Assembly: GCA_001701115.1 (NCBI GenBank)
Contig: DAAJ01000064.1
Span: 1 to 21,082, forward strand
Direction of reading: 5' to 3'
Origin: Bacteroidales bacterium GP2
GTDB lineage: Bacteria > Bacteroidota > Bacteroidia > Bacteroidales > Muribaculaceae
Length of the DNA stretch: 21,082 nt
The stretch's first letter is position 1. Each line of letters starts with the position of its first letter. A program made the position numbers and the translations under genes. Below, in pieces: positions 16,081 through 21,082 of the stretch. The notes under the pieces were generated by a model. It made no database searches and was not told the DNA's origin. It worked only from the letters and a program-made list of their open reading frames with translations.

Positions 16081-16964
16081 CAGAAAAATTTTGTTTCTGT
16101 GCCGAGTATGTCACTGAGGAGGTTGTTTGCGAGACGGCTTGCTCCAATCCTGAAATATTCGTTTGTGAGCCATTCATCTCCAAGCACATTCTTCACAATG
16201 CAGTAGTATGCGAGGGCTTCCTGAGTGGTGGTGATTCCTCCGGCAGCTTTGAAGCCAACTTTCCTGCCTGTGGTTGCGTAGTATTCCTTGATGCACTTAG
16301 CCATGATGTAAGCAGCTTCAAGGCTTGCTCCGGGAAATTCCTTGCCGGTGGATGTTTTGATGAAGTCGGCTCCTGAGTACATTGCGAGTATTGATGCTGC
16401 GCGGATGTTTTCAGCTGTTTTCAGCGCACCTGTCTCAAGGATGACTTTGAGCTTTGAATCCCGGCAAGAGTGCTTCATTTCTTCAAGTTCATCGCATACT
16501 TCCTCCCAATCTCCATCGAGGAAGTCTCCAAGGTTCATCACAACATCAATTTCGTCGGCACCTCCTTCAACAGCAAGGGCGGTTTCAGCAACCTTCACTT
16601 CGGGGAAAGTCTGTGCAGAGGGGAATCCTCCGGCAACTGCGGCAATTTCCACCTCACTTACTTCAAGGACAGTGCGGACAACCTGGGTGAAGTTTGGGTA
16701 AACGCATATCGCAGCAACATTAGGCAGATCGCCGTGTTCATTTTCAAAGTCATTTACCCTTTCGGTGAATTTTGCAACGCTGACAGGTGAGTCTGTAGCT
16801 TTCAAAGTTGTGAGATCAATGCAGTTAAAGAGTAGTTTGAGGTTTTCGGGAGTATTTGCAGCCTCAATGTTCTCGCTGACGATTTTTTCAACAGCGGCTT
16901 TTACCTCTTCATCGTTTGTTGTGACGTTGCTTTTGGCAACGGTGTCATGATATTTGTCTGCCAT
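16080..16964 (-). CDS. deoC: deoxyribose-phosphate aldolase
   Basis: This class I aldolase splits 2-deoxyribose-5-phosphate into acetaldehyde and glyceraldehyde-3-phosphate in deoxynucleoside breakdown. It has 294 residues, longer than the roughly 220-260 usual for short forms because of an N-terminal helical extension of about 45 residues. The Schiff-base lysine is K203 in DFIKTSTGK, the supporting lysine is K239 in VGFKAAGG, and D140 lies in DEIDVVMN. CIDLTTLKA marks the conserved start of the barrel. It begins 14 bases after the MazG-like gene and its stop shares one base with the next start, so it is embedded in the nine-gene run. No other deo genes are adjacent. Confidence 0.96.
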   Translation of the reverse strand: MADKYHDTVAKSNVTTNDEEVKAAVEKIVSENIEAANTPENLKLLFNCIDLTTLKATDSPVSVAKFTERVNDFENEHGDLPNVAAICVYPNFTQVVRTVLEVSEVEIAAVAGGFPSAQTFPEVKVAETALAVEGGADEIDVVMNLGDFLDGDWEEVCDELEEMKHSCRDSKLKVILETGALKTAENIRAASILAMYSGADFIKTSTGKEFPGASLEAAYIMAKCIKEYYATTGRKVGFKAAGGITTTQEALAYYCIVKNVLGDEWLTNEYFRIGASRLANNLLSDILGTETKFF

Positions 16965-16978
16965 AAGTGTATGTAGTT

Positions 16979-17338
16979 TTATTGTTTATCGGTTTGTGGT
17001 TTCAGTTTCGGATTGTTTTTATGCCTGTCTATGTCCCTAATGTTTTTCTTAGCTATATTGTTCATTATAGCTTTGTTGAGGTCAATTCCGGTTTGGTTTG
17101 CTATTGCTGCGATGACCCAAAGCATATCTGCAAGCTCATCCGCGAGATCGAGTTTTTCACCCGGTTTCGCAGATTGGTCACCAAATGTACGCGCCATAAT
17201 TCGCGCAACCTCACCTGTTTCCTCAGCAAGTATAGCCATATTTGTGAGCGGTGAGAAATATCTGACTCCCACCGTTGTAATCCATTCATGCACGGTTTTT
17301 TGCAAACCGGCAACCGTTATCTGCTCACCATCGGTCAT
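16979..17338 (-). CDS. MazG-like nucleotide pyrophosphohydrolase
   Basis: This 119-residue cytoplasmic protein is a single-domain, all-alpha NTP pyrophosphohydrolase of the MazG superfamily. The metal-binding acidic residues are visible as AEETGEVARI (E39, E40, E43) and DELADMLW (E68, D71), the EExxE...ExxD pattern. The N-terminal helix TVAGLQKTVHEWI is the usual lead-in. It likely hydrolyses modified or excess (d)NTPs as housecleaning; the exact substrate is not evident. It overlaps the dtd stop by four bases (ATGA), which suggests translational coupling. The C-terminal tail (KNNPKLKPQTDKQ) is charged and probably disordered. Confidence 0.9.
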   Translation of the reverse strand: MTDGEQITVAGLQKTVHEWITTVGVRYFSPLTNMAILAEETGEVARIMARTFGDQSAKPGEKLDLADELADMLWVIAAIANQTGIDLNKAIMNNIAKKNIRDIDRHKNNPKLKPQTDKQ

Positions 17339-17787
17339 TCTTTAAGCTTTGAGTCTATGATTATGGTAACAGGTCCGTCGTTTACAAGTTGAATCTGCAT
17401 ATCGGCGCCGAATACTCCTCTTGCCACAGGCTTTGCAAGGATTTTTTCGAGTTCAGCACAATATAACTCGTAAAGCGGCATTGCAAGGTCATGTCCTGCC
17501 GCACGAATATAGCTCGGGCGGTTTCCTTTTTTAGTAGATGCGGTGAGGGTGAACTGGCTCACAGCCATCACCTGACCTTCAGCGGCGCGAATGTCGATGT
17601 TCATCACTCCATTGTCATCACTGAAAATGCGCAATCCTGCTGTTTTTGCGGCAAGCCATGCAGCATCTTCGGGTGTATCTCCGTTTTCAACACCTACAAG
17701 CACCATCACCCCGCGTGCTATTTCGGAATATTTTTCTCCGGCAATAGACAGCTGCGCCTCTGTGACTCTCTGGATTACAATGCGCAT
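17335..17787 (-). CDS. dtd: D-aminoacyl-tRNA deacylase
   Basis: DTD removes D-amino acids (and glycine mischarged on tRNA-Ala) from tRNA. The 150-residue length is standard. MRIVIQRVTEAQLSI is the typical start. The catalytic-site motif SQFTL is at 77-81 and the cross-subunit Gly-cisPro motif is in VNDGPVT (G138, P139). GNRPSYIRAA is also conserved. It lies nine bases after the rhamnose mutarotase gene and overlaps the MazG-like start by four bases. Confidence 0.97.
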   Translation of the reverse strand: MRIVIQRVTEAQLSIAGEKYSEIARGVMVLVGVENGDTPEDAAWLAAKTAGLRIFSDDNGVMNIDIRAAEGQVMAVSQFTLTASTKKGNRPSYIRAAGHDLAMPLYELYCAELEKILAKPVARGVFGADMQIQLVNDGPVTIIIDSKLKE

Positions 17788-17796
17788 TGCGGTATT

Positions 17797-18186
17797 TTAA
17801 TCATAGAAGTAGAACATCCTTTCCATAGGCTGCCATTTTTCGGATGAGGTAGCTCCCGGTTCAGCCTGTTGGAATTCAGCCATATAATCCTCCCATTCCT
17901 GTTGGCGCGGGAGAGTTGCGAGGCGTGTCATGGCGCTGTCCCAATCGAAATCGTGTGGAGCTTCGACAATCATAACGAGTGTTGTGCCGTGGATGTAAAT
18001 TTCCATTTCAAGAACCCCGACCTCTTTCAGCCCGTCGATTATCTCCTGCCAGATGTTGCCTTTGGCATGTCGGTCACGGTAACGTTCAATTAATACTGAA
18101 TCGGGACGCAGACTGAGGGTGCGTACATATCTCCGGGTATTGCATCCGAAATCTTTTACCGGGTAGCCAGTGGGTGTAGTGCTCAT
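17797..18186 (-). CDS. L-rhamnose mutarotase family protein
   Basis: This 129-residue protein matches the RhaM fold, which interconverts alpha and beta anomers of L-rhamnose (relatives act on L-fucose). ERYRDRHAKGNIWQEI contains the conserved tyrosine Y36 and histidine H40 spaced as in RhaM (YxxxH...IW). The strand GVLEMEIYIHGTTLVMIVEA and the C-terminal WEDYMAEF and MFYFYD also fit. An N-terminal extension of about 18 residues precedes the core. No rhamnose isomerase, kinase or transporter is nearby; it sits between an unknown membrane protein (12-base gap) and dtd (9-base gap). Sugar specificity is therefore open. Confidence 0.87.
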   Translation of the reverse strand: MSTTPTGYPVKDFGCNTRRYVRTLSLRPDSVLIERYRDRHAKGNIWQEIIDGLKEVGVLEMEIYIHGTTLVMIVEAPHDFDWDSAMTRLATLPRQQEWEDYMAEFQQAEPGATSSEKWQPMERMFYFYD

Positions 18187-18198
18187 ATTCGGTTCTTT

Positions 18199-19569
18199 TT
18201 AGCGTTTGGGTCTTGGGTTTAGGTTTGGTTTCGGTGAGCGGACTTTTGCCAGATTGTTCATGAGCGCGTGCATGTCAATCTCATTTTTCCCTGCCAATTT
18301 CTTGAGTTCACGCACATTGCTATGCTGCGTGTCTGTGTGGTATGATTGCCAGAGGAATGTGACCGCCTTGTCAGCGTCACGGTTGGTGCATTGTCCCGAC
18401 ACGGCAAAATAGTCAGCATTCACTATGTCAGTAATGTTTCCTGATCCGAAGAGGTCAAACAATGCACGGTATTTGTCGCTTTTGAGTTGTGACTTTTTCC
18501 ACACGCTTGATGAATTGAGATAGTCAATGTCAGCTTTTTCAGCATCAGGGTTTGCCTTTGCAGGCTGTTCTGCTGTTTCTTCAGTTTTGTCTGTTTGTTC
18601 AGCCTGGACTTGCGAGGGTTCGGCAATCTGCACGGTGTCAATTGCAGGGGTGACTGTTGCGATGGTATCCTCGTGGTGCACAGTATCTATTACCAGCGGT
18701 TCCGGGTCTGCCACCTGCACCTCGTTCAAGGCAATTGCAGTAACATCTGTGCTTTCAATATGGGAATAGTCGGATGTCGGCACAAGTGCCGGAAGGAAAT
18801 GCACAGCCGCCCATCCTGCTGCAAGAGCTATGATTATGAGCAAGATTATAACAAAGGGATTGTTTTTTTTGCGTTTCTTCGGCTTAACAACATACTCTTC
18901 TTCATCCTCCTCGATATAGCTTTGTGCTTTCGGATCAGTGTAGAATGATTTTTGCGGGTCTGGCTCAGGCTCCGGTTTGTGGTTTGCACATTCGGTTGCA
19001 TCCACCTCGAAGTCAGGCACCGGCGCTGTCCGCAACCGTATTATTGTATCTTCCTCATCAACCGGCACTGCGGTGGCATCAACCGCTATGATTATAGCCG
19101 CTTCGCGGTCACCTCCGCTAAATCGCGAGGAAACAATGTCAACCAGAGCAGCAGTGGATGTAAATGACCTCATTGCCCTGTGCAAAGCGGGCTTGCTCTC
19201 CACCGGGTAGCAGATGGGGGAGGCTACGGTGTGGAACCCGAATACCTCAAAAAGTTCCTCGGCTTTCAATCCCGGCAGTGTGACGCACTCGCGAAGCAGG
19301 CGGATTATAGCCTGAGGCTTGACTTTGCAGCCTTTGTCGATTCCGAGGGTTGCAGTGACGGTATTGCTTCCGTTTTTCGCCCAGATGGAAACAGTGTTCT
19401 GGTTGCGCGAGGTGTCAAAAACAAATGCCTCATCAGCGTTGACAAACATTTCCAGCGGGTTTCCACTGAATTCGGTAGATATTTCCTGCCCGAATGAAAT
19501 GAGCTTTTCAGCAGTTCCATCAGGGTGTAAAATAGTGACAGATAGCGATATATATGAATAGTCAGTCAT
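18199..19569 (-). CDS. unknown single-pass membrane protein, first gene of the nine-gene run
   Basis: I do not recognise a family for this 456-residue protein. Visible layout: a cytosolic N-terminal domain of mixed strands and helices (1-190), an acidic/proline linker (197-226, with PEPEPDP and EEDEEE), a basic patch KPKKRKKNN (229-237), one membrane helix (238-262), a periplasmic Thr/Glu/Gln-rich low-complexity stretch (263-345), and a helical C-terminal domain (346-445) with SSSVWKKSQL and KYRALFDLFGSGN. The tail ends in a proline/arginine-rich PKPNLNPRPKR. The basic patch before the helix predicts cytosolic N-terminus and periplasmic C-terminus. A good promoter lies just upstream. The layout resembles signalling or envelope scaffold proteins, but no function can be assigned. 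Confidence 0.78.
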   Translation of the reverse strand: MTDYSYISLSVTILHPDGTAEKLISFGQEISTEFSGNPLEMFVNADEAFVFDTSRNQNTVSIWAKNGSNTVTATLGIDKGCKVKPQAIIRLLRECVTLPGLKAEELFEVFGFHTVASPICYPVESKPALHRAMRSFTSTAALVDIVSSRFSGGDREAAIIIAVDATAVPVDEEDTIIRLRTAPVPDFEVDATECANHKPEPEPDPQKSFYTDPKAQSYIEEDEEEYVVKPKKRKKNNPFVIILLIIIALAAGWAAVHFLPALVPTSDYSHIESTDVTAIALNEVQVADPEPLVIDTVHHEDTIATVTPAIDTVQIAEPSQVQAEQTDKTEETAEQPAKANPDAEKADIDYLNSSSVWKKSQLKSDKYRALFDLFGSGNITDIVNADYFAVSGQCTNRDADKAVTFLWQSYHTDTQHSNVRELKKLAGKNEIDMHALMNNLAKVRSPKPNLNPRPKR

Positions 19570-19588
19570 AGCTTTATGCTTATGACTG
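19563..19588. repeat. inverted repeat across the start codon of the 456-residue protein gene
   Basis: Perfect 8-base arms CAGTCATA (19563-19570) and TATGACTG (19581-19588) with a 10-base spacer. One arm contains the ATG of the gene and the other abuts the -7 element, so it spans the predicted transcription start. It could be an operator or a 5' hairpin that hides the start codon. Confidence 0.5.
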
Positions 19589-19619
19589 CAAAATTAGTCA
19601 ACTTAGGTTTATAATACAA
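19588..19619 (-). promoter_or_regulatory. promoter of the nine-gene run
   Basis: TAATTTTGC on the minus strand at 19596-19588 fits the -7 consensus, and TTG at 19619-19617 lies 20 bases upstream as a -33 element. Initiation near 19581 leaves a leader of about 12 bases before the ATG. Confidence 0.65.
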
Positions 19620-19647
19620 GATTAAATTTTGAGGTGTGAGGAGATTA

Positions 19648-19684
19648 TAAAGAAAGCGGGGGTGCCGTAGAGTGGTGGCACGCC
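19648..19684 (-). terminator. weak candidate terminator after the serpin gene
   Basis: On the minus strand a short stem (GTGCC with GGCAC, arms at 19677-19681 and 19662-19666, 10-base loop) is followed by CCCCCGCTTTCTTTAT. It is 26 bases past the serpin stop and upstream of the next promoter, a sensible place, but the stem is short and the T-run is interrupted. Confidence 0.3.
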
Positions 19685-19706
19685 TGCTGATGGATGTGTT
19701 TGTGAT

Positions 19707-21047
19707 TTATTCGTTGGGATTCATAACTGTTCCTGCAAGCAGTATTGTGCCGGTTGTCTTTTCCCAGATAAAGTAGATGAACGGGTGGTCGAAGCGGGCT
19801 ACTGTCGGTATTCCAGAGGATACATCACCGGTTGCTATAGTAACAACTTTTACTTCAGAGCCTTCCTCATCCACATCAAGACGGATGCTTTGCCTGAAAT
19901 TGCTGATGGACATCGGCTTGCCTGACTCTGCCGTGCTTACAATTCCAATTCCGGGCATGCTTATCCCATCAAAAACGTTATTTGCTCCAAGCGCTCTCAT
20001 CGGCTCTATAAGGTCGGTTTCAACAGAAAAACTGAGTTTTGGGAAAAATACATCTGTTGTCGTAACAGGGATACCTAAAATTTCTGGCGTGGAGATAGCG
20101 TTAAGCAGGTTGCCGGAGTTTTCAGCGAGGAAGTCTTTTATAGTGATTCTTGCGTCAGGCATCACAGCACTGAAAGCGAATGCGCCGTTCCCGTAATCCA
20201 TAGTCAGCATTGTGGTAGTCAAGATGTTCTCAGTGTCGGCATTCGGTCCACTCATGGGACCGTCATAGCCATTGATAAATTTGTGGATTAGTGTGCCATG
20301 AACTTTTTCTGCACCCGTCATCATTTTAACTTTTGTCGTTGTGCCTTCTTCAAGAGTAAAATCCTTTTCTTGTGTTTTTGATTTGTCGAATTTGCTTGTC
20401 CATGCTCCTTTGAAGTACAGCACATTTAGCCAAACGGCACGCGAAAATGGTGAAAGCTGTGGCAAAATAAGAGGTATCGCTTTTTCCGTGCGGTCAGATA
20501 CCCATGAATTGATTGCTTCAAGGGTTGCGGGATTACTGAAATCAGCAAATGATATTTCAGAATTGTATGTGTCTTGAAGAATAGCGCGGTAAGAGTCATT
20601 AAGATGAATGAGTGCCTGATCAAACCAAGAGCCGTTTGATAGCAATAGCTTTGCCGATTTATCGTGATTTGGCAAGGAGGTGAGCATCTTGGCATTTAAT
20701 GAGTTGAGTGCGGACAAGTCCGCTGTTTCGATGCGCAGCGCAGCGGCAAGCTCGTCACGGTCCTCAACAGCAAGCGCGTTGCCGAACATTCCTGCAACCA
20801 TCGCAGCGCCGAGCGGGGAAACGGCTACGTTTTTGCCATCTTCGCTGTTGTCTACAGTGGCTTTCAGGAGGTCTAATGAAAAGTTTTTGACGTTAGCCGA
20901 AACTTCTACTTCTGTTCGTGAAAGTTCGATAGGTTCAAGCGGATTGTTTTTTGTGAGGTCGTCAGCTTCTGATGAACATGACACTGCAAGGAGTGAACCG
21001 CATAAAACAGCGATTCCTTTGGTGAAAAAAGAGAGGGAAGTTTTCAT
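19707..21047 (-). CDS. lipoprotein serpin (serine protease inhibitor family)
   Basis: This 446-residue protein has a signal peptide and lipobox ending at C24 (LLAVSC), followed by an acidic SSEADD stretch resembling surface-export signals of Bacteroidetes lipoproteins. The rest is a full-length serpin: FSLDLLKA, NVAVSPLGAAMVAGMFGNAL, WLNVLYFKGAW, KVKMMTGAEKVHG, LTMDYGNGAFAFSAVMPD, PKLSFSVETDLIEPMRALG, and the C-terminal DHPFIYFIWEKTTGTILLAGTVMNP. The reactive loop runs from about E394 to F419. Its hinge reads EEGSEVKVVT, where inhibitory serpins usually have small residues at P12-P9; here they are V, K, V, V. By length the scissile bond falls near V409-S410-S411. It may inhibit host or neighbour proteases at the cell surface, or be non-inhibitory. 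No -7 promoter element is visible before the window edge. Confidence 0.92.
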   Translation of the reverse strand: MKTSLSFFTKGIAVLCGSLLAVSCSSEADDLTKNNPLEPIELSRTEVEVSANVKNFSLDLLKATVDNSEDGKNVAVSPLGAAMVAGMFGNALAVEDRDELAAALRIETADLSALNSLNAKMLTSLPNHDKSAKLLLSNGSWFDQALIHLNDSYRAILQDTYNSEISFADFSNPATLEAINSWVSDRTEKAIPLILPQLSPFSRAVWLNVLYFKGAWTSKFDKSKTQEKDFTLEEGTTTKVKMMTGAEKVHGTLIHKFINGYDGPMSGPNADTENILTTTMLTMDYGNGAFAFSAVMPDARITIKDFLAENSGNLLNAISTPEILGIPVTTTDVFFPKLSFSVETDLIEPMRALGANNVFDGISMPGIGIVSTAESGKPMSISNFRQSIRLDVDEEGSEVKVVTIATGDVSSGIPTVARFDHPFIYFIWEKTTGTILLAGTVMNPNE

Positions 21048-21082
21048 AAATATGTAATTATATACGGTTAATAGAATATGTT

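Noticed and set aside
1..21082. CRISPR arrays, tRNA genes, insertion sequences or phage attachment sites
   Set aside because: I looked for regularly spaced repeats, cloverleaf-like intergenic segments, transposase motifs and target duplications and saw none.

Overview
The window is a gene-dense chromosomal segment of a Bacteroidales bacterium, plausibly Muribaculaceae or a close relative. The support is the Bacteroidetes-type promoter signature (TAnnTTTGC at -7, a TTG-like -33) in front of several genes, little Shine-Dalgarno sequence, a PorZ-like protein of the type IX secretion system, a lipoprotein serpin, and family types (DUF3737, SO_0444 transporter, DUF6291) common in that order. The family-level assignment is inference. 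I see no rRNA, tRNA, CRISPR array, insertion sequence or integrase.

Layout, left to right. (1) 1-477: a plus-strand DUF6291-like gene with its own promoter; its 3' end overlaps the next, convergent gene. (2) 409-7960, minus strand: a probable five-gene transcript read from right to left, nadA, leuS, rdgB, a porZ-like gene, and an unknown conserved gene. A promoter with a roughly 200-nt leader lies upstream of nadA. (3) 7973-12315, minus strand: a DUF3737 beta-helix protein, a MalY/PatB C-S lyase, a MATE efflux protein and uracil phosphoribosyltransferase, tightly packed and closed by a strong hairpin terminator. (4) 12416-13317, plus strand: an outer-membrane phospholipase A gene, divergent from group 3. 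(5) 13324-19619, minus strand: a compact run of nine genes. It starts with an unknown one-pass membrane protein, then L-rhamnose mutarotase, D-aminoacyl-tRNA deacylase, a MazG-like pyrophosphohydrolase, deoxyribose-phosphate aldolase, a GYF_2-CD225 membrane protein, a DUF2752 membrane protein, an HMA-like/AraC fusion regulator, and a Cu/Zn efflux permease fused to an HMA domain. The last gene has its own promoter flanked by two dyads. (6) 19707-21047, minus strand: a secreted lipoprotein serpin.

Most genes are housekeeping or housecleaning: NAD synthesis, tRNA charging and proofreading, nucleotide-pool sanitation, and pyrimidine and deoxynucleoside salvage. The most interesting unit is the metal module at 13324-15209. 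Its regulator has an N-terminal CxxC metal-binding-like domain joined to an AraC helix-turn-helix, and it lies directly upstream of a permease that carries its own CxxC HMA domain. The promoter between them carries two inverted repeats. I found no clearly new defence or mobile system.
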